NCBI RefSeq assembly: GCF_014805685.1
Contig: NC_060893.1
Coordinates: 18,360,525 to 18,424,524 of the forward strand
Source of the DNA: Silurus meridionalis
Lineage: Eukaryota; Chordata; Actinopteri; Siluriformes; Siluridae
Direction of reading: 5' to 3'
Length of the DNA: 64,000 nt
The position numbers and the translations under genes are program-made. Within the stretch, counting starts at the first letter, position 1. Each line of letters begins with the position of its first letter. Positions 53,009 through 64,000 of the stretch are shown here, in pieces. Under the pieces are notes generated by a model. The model did not search any database and was not told the origin of the DNA. It was given only the letters and a program-made list of their open reading frames with translations.

Positions 53009-54014
53009 ACCAGAGACGGCAAAAGTACACACATTGTTCACTCAAGTAGAAGTTCAGATACTCATGTTTAAAAAGTTGAAGTGCTGACTACACTTTTTCC
53101 CCTCAAGTTAAAATGAAGAAGTTTGGGCTCTGTACTTAATGTACTTAAGTAAAAAGTAGTCATTATTACTACCTGTTTTAGTGTCACGCTGGTAACTGAG
53201 CTCTCATCATATTAATATATTAATATAATAGAATTTTACATTTTGTTACCTAATGAATGTATCCAGGCTGAAAATCCACCATGTAGAACACATGCAGAGA
53301 AAAGATGATGATCAGGTGATCAGGAAGGTTTCTGTTCTCAGTCATGTTTATATCGCTGACTCCCTCTGTCTCATCCACATTACCCCCAAACTTCTTGTTG
53401 CCTCCTGCCTTCTCATTGTGAGCTCAGTAAACTAGTCTACGTCTGTGGTGTGTGAGAACCAGGAAATGATGCACCAGCGGTAGATTGAAAAAGCCACACA
53501 ATGACAGGAAATAGGTTGATTGGCTGAAAGCTGATAGATTAAAACTAAAGTAACGAGTCTGTTTTGAAAATGTAAGGAGTAGAAAGTACAGATATTTGTA
53601 GTCGGCGCTATCTTGTGTTATGTGTATTTTCCCACACTGTCTTGTGTTGTCTGTCTGACTGTACTGTTGTCTGTCTGTCTGTACTGTTTTTCGTCTGCAC
53701 TGTTTGCAGTAGGTTGCACTCGATGCACTTTATGTAGCTTTGTGTTGTGTTGTAGCTCTATGTTGTTGTTTAGTGTAGCACCAGGGTTCTGGAGGAACGT
53801 TGTCTCGTTTTTACTGTGTACTGTGTACCACTGTGTATAGTAGAAATGACAGTAACAGCCTCTTGACTCTTCACTCTTGAGTAAAAAATGTAATGAGGTA
53901 ATGTAAAAAGTTGTCGGAAAAATATTTAGTGAAGTAAAGTACTGATAAAAGTAGTGAGCACTGATTAAGTAAGTAGTAGTGAAGCACTGGTACTTCATTA
54001 TTTCCGATCTCTGG
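53009..54014. mobile_element. MITE-like DNA element with nested insertion
   Basis: The left end CCAGAGACGGCAAAAGTA and the right end, inverted, CCAGAGATCGGAAATAATG look like terminal repeats. Sub-terminal TACTTAAGTAAAAAGTAG matches the CTTAAGTA family. A different repeat (about 53590-53872: TTGCACT...TTTATGTAGC...GGAGGAACGTTGT) interrupts it; this block is a familiar 3' tail in fish genomes. A 159-codon minus-strand open frame across it has no coding character. Confidence 0.6.
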
Positions 54015-55059
54015 AGGACAATGTTTACAATAAAGAAAGAACAGTTATAAATGTGTGGATTAACCAGGGAAATCACACAAAACAAAAGAAAAATCACTTT
54101 TATTACCGAGCCCTGGCCAAGAAGGCGTCATAATATTTACTACAAACACTCAGACACAGCACATAACAACACTATGAATAATTAAAAACAAGAACATACT
54201 GAAAGTATTACAGTTACAGATGTTTCTCGACACCATACCATCACAATGGGGCCCTAAAACCTAGAGAGAGAGAAAGAGATTTTACTTTTGTTCTTCCTTT
54301 TTATAATAAATCATTCACGTAATAAATCAGATCATCTTCAGTCTTATTGAAAATGACCATAACACAACAAGTCATTTGAAATGTTTGTGTATGTTTGTTT
54401 ATGCTAAAAGGTTTGCGATTGAGTTATTCGCATCTGATGAACATCATTTGGATTAACTGTTTCATAACAACACCTGAAATATTCCTATTTATGTGGCCAT
54501 GTGGAAAAGTCAGTGCTTTTTGTATTTGTAAAAGATACAGACACAAAGAGAGTAAGACATAACACACCAGGACTAGGATAGTTTTTCCCCCCCACTGGAG
54601 GAAGTTTTATGACTATTACACTATTGCTACATTAATTGTCCTTTTTAACATGTGCTGTATCTTTCCTGATGTAAATCTTTCAAAGTGGTAACATGTGTTC
54701 TTCACTTGTTAGAAAGAGTTTGTGTCTCTGCCAGAGGACCATGTGGCTTTAACTGCAGCTCTATAAATGATTAATCACTTCTTTTTTTTCCAGCAAGTTT
54801 ACATCTTACAAGAGGTGCTGCCAAAAATACGACTCTTTGCGCATCAACTTTTGGCTCTGACCCTCTGTTGCTCTTCCAGCTCTTTCCCAAATATAGAGGT
54901 CTGAACCGTGAGCTGTCTGCCCTTCTTACTATCACACTAAAGAGCATGTCAGAGCAGAGCGTCTTACTGTACTGCTCAATTTTTTATTGCTTTACTATGG
55001 AAAAACCTTACAATAACACACATCCATATAATGAACATAAATATAAAGCATAAATGTCT

Positions 55060-55290
55060 TCAAGTAAACAAAGCTTGATGTCAGAAAACTTGTCAAACAT
55101 TGGATGGTTACATTCTAACAGAAGAACTTATGTAAGCTGAAGAACAGAAGAGATGATGTTAGCAGACTGCCTCACACCCGCAGTCAAACATGGAGGTGAA
55201 CGCTTAATGGTTTGGGGTTGTTTTAGAGAAGGTTAAAGACTTATTCTGGATGAAAAAAATTCTGGAAAAAAAAATAATCCAGAGCAGGTT
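55060..55290 (+). mobile_element. Tc1 transposase fragment
   Basis: At about 55180-55225 one frame reads VKHGGERLMVWGCFREG, the block around the second catalytic acid of Tc1-type transposases (KHGGGSVMVWGCF). The sequence on each side is degraded. Confidence 0.7.
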
Positions 55291-55404
55291 ATGTTATTAT
55301 AAATGTAATGTGGTAACTTTTTTCTGCAATTATAAAATGTAATATTAGTGTTACTAGGTGGAGAGTTAAGAACAGTGTGAACTGTTTACTCAGGACTTCA
55401 CTGA

Positions 55405-55540
55405 CAACATTGCTAACATTTTATCTCTGCAGTTCAGTATGTTCAGAACAAAAAGTAAAAAGTGAATAAAAAAAGCTAAAAAAAAATTGACTTAGTATAA
55501 TCAATAATCAGACAAACAAGTACTTCTCCATCTCCTTATG

Positions 55541-55617
<77 letters not shown>

Positions 55618-55775
55618 TGTAACAAATGGACTTTGGAGCATGAGGATATGAATAAGTACTTGTTTGTCCGAGTATTGATTATAGTAAGTCAATATTTTTG
55701 GAGATTTTTTATTCACCTTTTTACTTTTTGTCCCAAACGTACTGAACTGCAGAGATAAGTTGTTAGAGATATTGT
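55405..55775. repeat. long inverted repeat around a (TA)n core
   Basis: The left arm (about 55405-55545) and right arm (about 55620-55775) are imperfect reverse complements: both give TTATCTCTGCAGTTCAGTA, ACAAAAAGTAAAAAG, TATAATCAATA and ACAAACAAGTACTT in the same order when the right arm is inverted. Between them lies about 70 bp of TA. The whole could fold into a hairpin with arms near 140 bp. Confidence 0.88.
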
Positions 55776-56040
55776 TGTTTCTATATTGTATATATGTGTG
55801 TATATATTTTTTTCTCTATTATCAAAATGCCAAGTTAACAAACAAAATAAAAATCCACAATAAATATTTGCTGTGAATTCCCTCTGGCTTTAATTCAAAA
55901 CTTGCACACTTTGAACACTTGCATATAGTCAGGGATTTTGTAGGATAAGTGTCATGTGTTTGATTAACCAGATATACCGAGCAGGTGCTAATGATCATCA
56001 ATTTCTTATGTAGGTTGAAATATCAAAAATATAGCCAAAT

Positions 56041-56790
56041 CTACTTCTTCTTCGGCTGCTTCCATTAGGGGTCGCCACAGCGGATCATTTGTCTACATAC
56101 CACCCTGTCCTCTACATCTGCCTGTTTCAACCCAACTACCTGCATGGCTTCCCTCAACACATCCATAAACCTCCTCCTTGATCTTCCTCTTTTCCTCCTT
56201 CCTGGTGGCTCCATCCTCAGCATTCTCCTATCGATATACCCCATGTCCCTCCTCTGCACATGTCCAAACCATCTCATTCGGGCTTCTCTCACTTTGTCCG
56301 GAAAACGTCCTACTTGCGCTGTCCCTCTAATAAACTAATTTCTAATCCTGTCCATCCTCGTCACTCCCAACGACCTCAACATCTTCAGCTCTGCTACCTC
56401 CAGCTCCACCTTCTGTCTTTTACTCACTGCCACTATCTCTAAACCATACAACATCGCAGGTCTCACCACAGTCCTATAAACTTTCCCTTTCACTCTTGCA
56501 GATACTCTTCTATCACAAATCACTCCTGTCACTCTTCTCCACCCACTCCACCCTGCCTGCACTCTTTTCTTCACTTCTCTAACATTACTTTGCACTGTTG
56601 ACCCCAGGTACCTGAACTCCTCCACCTTCTCCACCTCTTCTCCCTGCAACCGCACCACTCCACTGCCCTTCCTCTCATTCACACACATGTACTCTGTCTT
56701 ACTCCTACTGACTTTCATTCCCCTTCTCTCCAGCACGTACCTCCACCTCTCCAGGATTTTCTCCCTACTCTCACCACAAATCACAATGAA
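56041..56790 (-). mobile_element. RTE-like LINE, 5'-truncated 3' end
   Basis: The minus strand encodes the C-terminal part of a LINE reverse transcriptase: VSRSKTEYMCVNERKGSGVV, VEEFRYLGSTVQSN, KGKVYRTVVRPAMLYGLE, VAELKMLRSLGVTRMDRIRN, then MRWFGHVQRRD and RQMIRCGDP. One TAG (56335-56337), where the family usually has a Glu codon, splits an otherwise open frame of about 240 codons. There are no frameshifts between the two halves, so the copy is fairly young. The 3' end holds the complement of TTAGGGGTCGCCACAGCGG (56065-56083) and a GAAGAAGAAG tail. The endonuclease and the RT core are missing. Confidence 0.9.
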
Positions 56791-56969
56791 GAAGAAGATA
56801 GCTACAGGATTACTATTTTGACTTATCAGTCAAAATTTGGCTGCAATTCCTCTTTGAAGACTATTTCTACCCAGACTTCTACAGACAGTTAATGGGTGTA
56901 CCTCGGTGCTCATAACAATGCTGTATATTTTCTGATATCAAACGGAGATTAGTCTGATGTAACCTTTAT

Positions 56970-57235
56970 GTGCTCTGTTAAGTTTCCTTGGCCAACCAGT
57001 GTGTCTCTGTTCCTCACAGTCACTGTTCATTTCTTTGTGTTACTTTTTAAAAAAATCTTGAACAGTTCTTGAAACCCCAGTCTGCTTTGAAATCTTTGCC
57101 TCAGTGAGACCATGCTGACGCAGTATATCTGCATTGTGTCTTGTTGCTGTGCTCAGTCTTGCCATGGTGTATAACCTGTGAATCAGTCTTCCAAAACCCC
57201 ACCTCAGTAGCAGATTTTGGCTGTTCCTCACCCAG
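56970..57235 (-). mobile_element. Tc1-like transposase N-terminal fragment
   Basis: The minus strand reads MARLSTATRHNADILRQHGL then TEAKISKQTGVSRTVQDFFK, a helix-turn-helix start typical of a second Tc1-like lineage. The remainder is degraded. Confidence 0.65.
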
Positions 57236-57277
57236 ATTTAATTCTCCTACACAGCTGTTTTTGTTTAACGGTAAGGG

Positions 57278-57490
57278 CTTGTTTTTATTTGTCACATGTA
57301 CATGAGAGCAAAGTAAAATTTTTCTTTGCATATCTCAGTGATGTTAGGAAGCCAGGTTATGATAGTTCAGGGTCAGCCATTATACAGTGCCCCTGGTGCA
57401 CAGAGGATTAAGGGCCTTGCTCAAGAGCCCAAGAATAGCAGTTTTGCAATACTGGGGCATGAACCCTCTGGTCGTCCCCCCCCAACATGC
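57278..57490. mobile_element. SINE/LINE-tail repeat
   Basis: TTTTTATTTGTCACATGTAC, CAGGGTCAGCCATTATACAG, AAGGGCCTTGCTCAAGAGCC and a B-box-like GGGGCATGAACCC are blocks of a common fish repeat. Pieces recur at 39355, 26440 and 61690. Confidence 0.6.
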
Positions 57491-57654
57491 ATTACCACAT
57501 CTGCCATTTCATCATGGACAGCAAGTTAGAACAAAGAGCATAAGTGAATTTCTGCGTGAAACTGGACAAATCTGCCACAGAGACATTTGACATGACATGT
57601 TTGACATTTGGCGATGCGGCAATGGGTCATTCACTGGAAGACAAAGAGAGATCA

Positions 57655-57905
57655 GGATCAATTCAATTCATTTTTATTTGTATAGCGCTTTTAACAATGA
57701 ACATTGTCTCAAAGCAGCTTTACACAGATAATGTGGTGATTAAAAGTGAATATGTTCTTTATAAGTAAGTTTGTCCCTGATGAGTGAGCCGGTGGCGACT
57801 GTGGCAAGGAAAAACTCCCCGAGATGGCATAAGTAAGAAACCTTGAGAGGAACCAGACTCAAGAGGGAACCCATCCTCATCTGGGTTGCACCGAATGTCC
57901 ATTTA
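57655..57905 (-). mobile_element. dispersed fish repeat (family B), reverse copy
   Basis: Complement of the repeat at 41560-41815: AATTCAATTCATTTTTATTT, GTCTCAAAGCAGCTTTACAC, AAGAAACCTTGAGAGGAACC. It carries an extra internal segment relative to the other copy. Confidence 0.8.
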
Positions 57906-58379
57906 TAGCAGATATACGATGTTGCGGGGTGCAGTAATGATGATCAGAAGCGAAAAGTAGTCCTGAGTCAGTGTAGGAAACTGTTGACATTAACTACAGT
58001 CCAATCCATCCAATCCAACTCAAACCCTGAAAATGCCGAAACCATTCAGCAAATTGTGCATGATGGTCACGTCTTAATTAAAGAAAAATACCAAATACTG
58101 GTTTTATTTGAATTTCTCTTCTCTTCCTATTTTGTTAAATGATCAAACTAAATTAATAACACTTTTATTTTTGAAAGCATTCTCACTTTACAGCATTATT
58201 CACAACTGCCTAAAACGTTTGCAAGGTACATGCAGTATTATTGGCACCATATTTTGTTTGCACGAGTGTTTTCCCCCCCATCAATATCCCCTTTATATCT
58301 ACAAATCTAACAACTTCTATAGATTTCTTTTTATTTTTTTAGGATCTACAGCATGTGTAATGCTGCTCCGGGAAACCCC

Positions 58380-58500
58380 TCCCCCTAGCGCGTTGTCATT
58401 GCCATGGCGACGACCAAAGCAACGCCGCGATTGGTTGGGCTGCATATGACGTCATTCTGATATAGGGAATCCCGCCGGGTGCGCCTTGGAGCGCTTCTGT
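58380..58500 (+). promoter_or_regulatory. candidate promoter of the ABCC5-like gene
   Basis: A GC- and CpG-richer block in AT-rich surroundings holds GCCATGGCGACG (RFX-like), an inverted CCAAT box (ATTGG, 58430-58434), a full CRE TGACGTCA (58447-58454) and a TATA-like GATATAGGG about 10 bp later. The spacing fits a promoter that fires rightward near 58480-58500. Direction and gene are inferred from the coding exons 1.8 kb downstream. Confidence 0.5.
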
Positions 58501-58608
58501 CAGCAGGAGTCCGCGTTTTTCTTCTCTCTCTGTAGTTTATTATTTTATTAGTTGATTTGTTTTATATGTTGATTCAGAGGGAAGTCCTGGCGGGAGTCTG
58601 ATCTTCAG
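58490..58608 (+). other. candidate 5'UTR exon
   Basis: Follows the promoter-like block and ends at a possible donor CAG/GTTTGT (58609). Joined to 60272 the frame of the coding exon runs back to a TGA at about 58571-58573 without another ATG, which fits a non-coding first exon. The start point is approximate. Confidence 0.35.
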
Positions 58609-60271
58609 GTTTGTTCTTCTCTAAGCAAATGTGACATGTTGAGCTCAAAACTGCAAAACTTTTAATAATAATATTAATAACTATTATTAAAAATAAATAT
58701 GAAACTATAGGAAGAAGAAGAAGAGCCAACGTTCAGGGCTTATATAACTTATTGATTATTATTTCTTTTAGTATTTTAACTGCTTTGTTAAGTCAAGAGT
58801 GTGAAAATCCCGAGGTTGCAGAGATGTAAGTGATTTCACTTCCAACATTAACTCTTTCAGCTCTCTGTTATTCAGATGTTTCTCGTATGTATCTAATACC
58901 AATACACTATTATTATAATTAGTATTATAATTCTTTTACTATTATTTGACCTTAGGATGTTTTATTAAATGAGAAAAAAAGTGATGCTTGGGGGGGGATA
59001 CAAATAACATTCATGTGATCATCAGATATTTCAATAATAATTATAGTGATTTTACAGTAGGTTATTATATTCTGGGATAATTTGTCAATCCATCAAAAAA
59101 TAAAATAAATAAACTTCTCCGGCTTACACAAGGAGAGACATGAGATTTGTTTTAAACTGTAGCCTGGTGATCTGAGTATTTTTATAATAAATAAAAAATA
59201 TATAAAATAATATAAAAAATAAAAATAAGAAACCTTAAGTTTACCTGTAACTTTTTATCCTGTATTTTGATTTAATTCCTAATCCATATAACCAGTTCAC
59301 ATATATAGTTGACTGAAGTGATTTGTACACTGTTAGCACAACGAGGTGAGTTACACCTTCATTTTTAAAATTGTTTCTTTTGTATAACTGTGATTTGCAT
59401 AATTGGGATGATCTATAACCATAAGTTCTCAAACAGGACTGACATGGGAAAGTCTTCCACAATATTTACCTTGAACAGTGCCACTACACATTATTCCTTA
59501 AAGCCTGGATGCAGAGAATAATAAGCATAACCATAACCATAGTCATACATTTCTGCATAGATAATGTTTATTTACAGTCAGATAAATAAATGTGTAGCTG
59601 GTTACAAAATTGATAAAGACTGCTTAAAAACATTCAAGCTCTTCACTCGTGTTTTGGGCTTCAACTGCAGGAGCTTTGTTAATGTTTTCTATTAACTTCA
59701 CTGTAGTGATTGATTTGTCCACAGTAGCCACTGCAGGACTTAATAACTGAGCTTGGGTCGGAATTAATATCACTTCCACTGCTAAAAGTGTTATCAAAAT
59801 GACATTGTGAAATTTTACTTTGATAGTACAGCCCTCAGTTTCCCAAACCAGCTAAACCTTAATCTTGTATCAATAATGAATCAAAAGGCACTGTTATCGC
59901 TTTCTCCGAGTCCTTGTTTTCATTTTCCACGCTGATCTGCACAGACGTGTTCATTAAGCTGGATTGACGTCAACAGGGCTTACCCCGTAGACAGATCAGT
60001 GACAAGCTTGTGTGTTGGGCTCACTGTCCATGAATCCTTCAGAATGCCAACTGCTATCTTTAAATAGATAAGCACTTTAAATTTACACACACACACACAC
60101 ACCCTCCATCACCATGCAAGGTGCACTCGGCCGTATGCAGTTATTCAGTACGAATGTGGACAGACCGTTCCTTTCTCTTACTCTCTCCGAAGCATGGACT
60201 TTTGAACTAATCAAAAACACAGGTTGCAGGAGTCACATTGTAATAAATAAGCGTCTGTGTGTGTTTCATAG
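58609..60271 (+). other. presumed first intron of ABCC5-like gene
   Basis: AT-rich, with no coding signal and no sign of the usual ABCC5 N-terminal exon. A short CA array lies at 60085-60103. Confidence 0.45.
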
Positions 60272-60920
60272 AAAGCTGAAATGTATCCAGATGCCTTGCA
60301 AGCTGCTGTCCGGGTCGACGGTTTGCCCCTGTCCTGCCCTGAACCTGAGCCCAACCAAGAAGAGGAAGATCGGGGCCACCAGACCAAAAAACAAGGGAGA
60401 TACCATCAAAGTTTACATTTACTGAAGCCTTTCAGGATCACACACAAGTAAGATGACACCAGCTACTATTATCAGTGCATATTAAGACGTATTCTGGTTT
60501 TCGGTAGCCAGAAATCTGTAAGTGGTGAGAGTTAAATGTGGCCCTGATAAGAAAGTCCTTATCCTCTGCTCACAGCCTGCACCACGTTTAAACAGACACC
60601 AACTGATAAAAGCGCTGCCAAACTTTTCTGCTGCAGCATGACACTTTTGCGAGGAACCTAAAAAATGCTGTTCAAATGCACAAAATAGGCTCTTTTACAT
60701 GAGGACATGCTAGCGCTTCTCTGAGGCACTGTGTGTCTGAACTTGTACTGGTATTGTGTCACAGGCATCAGCACCCTGTGGACAATGCGGGACTTTTCTC
60801 CTTCATGACACTGCATTGGCTTTCTCCGCTGGCATGGAAAGCCCACAAAGCTTCATCTCTTACAGTAGAGGACATGTGGGGCCTGTCCTGCCACGAAGCC
60901 TCCGAAACCAACTATCACAG
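60272..60920 (+). CDS. abcc5: ABCC5/MRP5-like ABC transporter, N-terminal exons (partial)
   Basis: Two exons. Exon 60272-60447 (acceptor TTTCATAG, donor GTAAGA at 60448) opens in phase 0; the first ATG is at 60281 and gives MYPDALQAAVRVDGLPLSCP, then a polar stretch and GRYHQSLHLLKPFRITH. Exon 60765-60920 (acceptor GTCACAG, donor GTGAGC) gives KHQHPVDNAGLFSFMTLHWL, SPLAWKAHK, VEDMWGLSCHEASETNYHR. This matches the ABCC5 N-terminus (KYHHGLSALKPIRTTSKHQHPVDNAGLFS...WLSSLARVAHK, from memory). ABCC5 exports cyclic nucleotides, folates and related anions. The start lies about 40 residues later than in human ABCC5, so it may be a paralogue or lack an unseen exon. Membrane and nucleotide-binding domains lie past the window. 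Confidence 0.8.
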
Positions 60921-61649
60921 GTGAGCAGTCGATTGCCATCCTAAGCACATTTTCCCATGAATGACGTGTTTGACGTCATAAGCACATCAATGCCTCGGTC
61001 AAATGTCCTGTAACTATAACACTGCAATGTTGCAATCATTGATAATTGCAGTGTGACATCTGTCTTACGGCATAAAAGTTCTTCATAATGCATTATGTTT
61101 ACATGTATAATGTCTTGGATATTATAAATCCCGCCTTATAATGTCTGAAATATAACTCACTATATAAAGCTATGTCAAGTCACATAACACGTCATACATA
61201 ATACATACATAACAGGCCAGGTTACATAACACATTATTATATTAATCCAATCAACATTATAACACCACATTGTTTAAGTTTACAAATAGGATAGTGAAGG
61301 TGGTGATAACTTTTTTATAACAGCAGGTCAGAGGGTTGCGCCAGCTATAATTTCACCCAACAGGTTACTATTAATGCACTAATTTATTAATATATTATGT
61401 TCTAAAGCCATGGTGAAGTTTTCTCTATAAGATATTATTGAACATTTCCTAAAATGAGTCTTTAGTGTCAGTGCTGTTTGTTGTGCTGTATGTTTTGCAC
61501 CAAAGGAAAGATTTCAAAACAAAGACATTACAGTTTCTTTGTAGCATAAAAAGGTGCATTTCTTTACGTCTTGTTAATGTGAAGATGCTGTTTATAGCCG
61601 TTATACATGATTTTTAAAAAACAGCCCTTAACCAGAATCACTTATGTCA

Positions 61650-61775
61650 TAAAGAATCTTTATCATACAACTGAGCAGATAGGGACATTACCAGTAGCAA
61701 CTTGGCGGTGCTGGGATTGGAACATTTCAGATCAGGAGTCCAGCACATTAACCACTGAGCTACCACTTCTCACGA
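61650..61775 (-). mobile_element. tRNA-SINE fragment, diverged
   Basis: CAACTTGGCGGTGCTGGGAT and TTAACCACTGAGCTACCACT give, on the minus strand, A- and B-box-like blocks of the tRNA-SINE family. Confidence 0.55.
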
Positions 61776-62484
61776 CATTAAATTAATGTGTTGTTCATTA
61801 ATAAACTACATTTGTCATAGTTGGGAAAAGTGTGATGTTATAAGAGGAATACAACTTTACAACAAAGTGATTACAGAATGTCAGGTTAGAGAACGTATTG
61901 TTCTTTAGTCACAAGGTGCTGGCCCCTTTCACTTTCAACAAATATAAAATAAATGACACAGCATGTTGGTATTAGTAAGCCAACAGGATTATCAACAATT
62001 CATAGTTAGCGTCTTTTTACTTTGACTTTTTTACTTTTATTAATTTAGGTAAGAGAACTGCCCTGGGGCATGATGAACATCTCACCCTTATCTCACCTAA
62101 CATCAATGCAGACACCTTCATTTCCTCTTCTCCAGCTTATGATTAACCAATACACTGGAAACTATGAGAAACTGGAGCCTTCTGTCTGCTTCAGTATGAA
62201 AACTGTCCTAAACCGAATCCTATAATAGCTATCATGACAGCTACAGGTAATGGTTACTCCATTGCAAGTTTATGACAAGACCATGTCAGTGTTATGATAC
62301 AGGAGACAAGTAAAGTGCATCTGGGTCTATTTTTTACCGTGCACTTAGAGTTGTACAAATAGAAAGATTGGAGTCTAAGTGTGATTGGGAATTCCTGTCA
62401 TGTTTGCCAGAGTGTAGCTTAAATGCGAACAAACGGAGAAGGTGAAAAAAACAGCACCTGGAAAAAAGTTGAAAGTGTCGGCTT

Positions 62485-62487
<3 letters not shown>

Positions 62488-62522
<35 letters not shown>
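62488..62522. repeat. (GT)n microsatellite
   Basis: About 35 bp of GT. Confidence 0.95.
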
Positions 62523-62523
<1 letters not shown>

Positions 62524-63183
62524 GGGGGATAGAGGTAGGGTTAATGTGGGAATCCCTGGACAATCATGGATATATCAGCTCATAGATGTTTCTCTCTCTC
62601 TTTCTGTCTGTGTCTCACGGTGTAGGCAGTTGTGGCATGTGGGTGTTATTAATAGCGTGGTTTAGAGATTAGACAGAGAACACAAGGGAGTGTTCTCCCC
62701 TTGACACATCCTGCTAAGCAGTTATGTCATTGCTACTTCAGTTTCGGGGCCAATTGTTGACTCAGTCGAGACACGTAAACATATTAATTTCCAACCTGGA
62801 TTGACTACGTTATGGAATCTGGACCGACTACAATCTGTCTCGGGTTCATTACTTCAGCAAGTCAGCTGGCAGCCAGCGTAGAACTTGAGTTACCTCGAGC
62901 TGTGGTCTGAGATCAAAGGACAGATAATGTTCTGACAGCAGGGTTCGAGAAACTCTCAGCCGCCACCGGAGAGGAGACAGGTGTTACTTTTCACCGTGTC
63001 ATGTCTCAAGGTCTCATTCTCTAGTTACTGGCTGTGAGCTAAACTTAGACAGGAGTGTGTTAGGAACGTTTGTCTTTGCGTGTGAGAGACTGAGTTTGTA
63101 TGAAGGTATGGAAGAACAGAAGTTTGACTAGAGGTATATAAAATAGAGGGATTTTAGCTCTCTCAAATCCACTGAAATATATT

Positions 63184-63320
63184 CGGTTAGATTAGATTAG
63201 ATTAGATTAGATTAGATTAGATTAGATTAGATTAGATTAAACTTTATTGTCATTGCACATGTTATGGTACAAGGCAATGAAATACAGTTAGTATCTAACC
63301 AGAAGTGCATTGGTAGCGGT
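63184..63320 (-). repeat. (GATTA)n array with repeat 3' tail
   Basis: Eleven units of GATTA run into AACTTTATTGTCATTGCACA and CAGTTAGTATCTAACCAGAA, a dispersed tail known in fish genomes. It suggests a retroposed sequence on the minus strand whose end seeded the pentanucleotide array. Confidence 0.65.
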
Positions 63321-64000
63321 GTAAAATATTTAAATATGTATAGGTTAGTAAGGCAATGATATATGATAGATATGAATAAATCATGATAAATGAATGAATA
63401 ATGTGATATGAATAATCTCAATATAAATTATATACAATACAATGGCCATGAGATTTTGTAGTGTTTATGAAAAGATCTCACTGATTCTTATTTTTGCTAA
63501 AATAAAGAATGAATTATTGAACTCAGCAGATGAAACAAATCAAATTGTTGTTTGTGAATTATGTGGGTGGAAATCAACCTTCAGAGTCTGATTAACTGGT
63601 GATTGATTCATTTCACAATGCAGTGAAACAGACTGTTAATACAGTCATCGAATATGATCAGATTGTCACTATTACAACAATTTGCACTCTATTTACTAGC
63701 ACATTACTGGGAAATTGAAAAGTGACAAGCAAAATGATACAACTCTAGATTTATAACTGATTAGTCATTCATTTGAAAGGCATTCACTCTATACTTCCAA
63801 AACCAAAGTATTCCAGTCTTTTTATCTAAGAAACCGTGATGTCATTAATGTTTGACTGTACATAAAGGATGAGATAAGGATTCTTCCTCATTTTGTATCA
63901 GGGAAATGTTTTTTACGGCTCTCCCATCTGGCTTGCTCATAATGGATCTGAATCTACATCCTGATTTCCGTAAGAACACTTGTTAAATGTCTAACACAAA

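Larger units (their letters stand above)
60921..64000 (+). other. ABCC5-like intron, open to right edge
   Basis: I could not find the next ABCC5 exon (the LERLWQEEL region) in this stretch. It holds a SINE fragment (61650-61775), a GT array (62488-62522), a GATTA array with repeat tail (63184-63320) and unique AT-rich sequence. Confidence 0.5.

Noticed and set aside
53618..54097. 159-codon minus-strand open frame, among the longest in the window
   Set aside because: It lies wholly in a MITE-like element with a nested repeat, has no family similarity and no splice or promoter context.
60114..60425. 103-codon open frame ending in KKRKIGATRPKNKGDTIKVYIY
   Set aside because: It overlaps the ABCC5-like exon in another frame; the KAEMYPDALQ frame has the family match and the splice sites.
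60921..64000. Search for the third ABCC5-like exon
   Set aside because: No segment like the LERLWQEEL region with proper splice sites was seen; it probably lies beyond the window.

Overview
The window is vertebrate nuclear DNA, almost certainly from a teleost fish. Spliced exons with GT/AG borders are spread thinly over long AT-rich introns. Microsatellites of CA/GT, CT and TA are very dense, and there are many fish-type Tc1/mariner relics, tRNA-headed SINEs and one RTE-type LINE. The repeat mix fits an ostariophysan such as a catfish, but I cannot prove the order from the sequence.

From 1 to about 44.3 kb lies the 3' part of one plus-strand gene, which I identify as enox2 (ecto-NOX disulfide-thiol exchanger 2). 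Nine coding exons (3193-3405, 14390-14496, 17885-17999, 23302-23492, 28279-28419, 32099-32155, 33984-34089, 40418-40503, 43666-43797) join in consistent phases. They give the C-terminal 381 residues, ending at a TAG at 43795. The N-terminal part, including the RRM, lies upstream of the window. A 3'UTR follows, with AATAAA signals at 44335 and 44845.

From about 44.9 to 58.3 kb I see no host gene. The interval holds mobile elements: a tRNA-Glu-headed SINE (two copies, one with a 17-bp target-site duplication), an RTE-like LINE fragment that shares its 3' end with one SINE copy, a nested DNA-transposon relic, Tc1 fragments and a long inverted repeat around a TA core. From about 58.4 kb a GC-richer block with CRE and CCAAT sites looks like a promoter. 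It is followed by a candidate 5'UTR exon and two coding exons (60272-60447, 60765-60920) of an ABCC5/MRP5-like ABC transporter whose remaining exons lie beyond the right edge.

I found no undescribed gene system. The best leads concern enox2. In this fish protein the residues proposed as the catalytic cysteine pair (C569, C575) and a copper ligand (H582) of human ENOX2 are Ser, Met and Tyr, while the His-Val-His motif is kept. In addition, a frame-neutral 57-nt exon sits between two CT arrays of about 110 bp, and the next exon has a (TG)n tract just before its acceptor; both layouts suggest regulated splicing.
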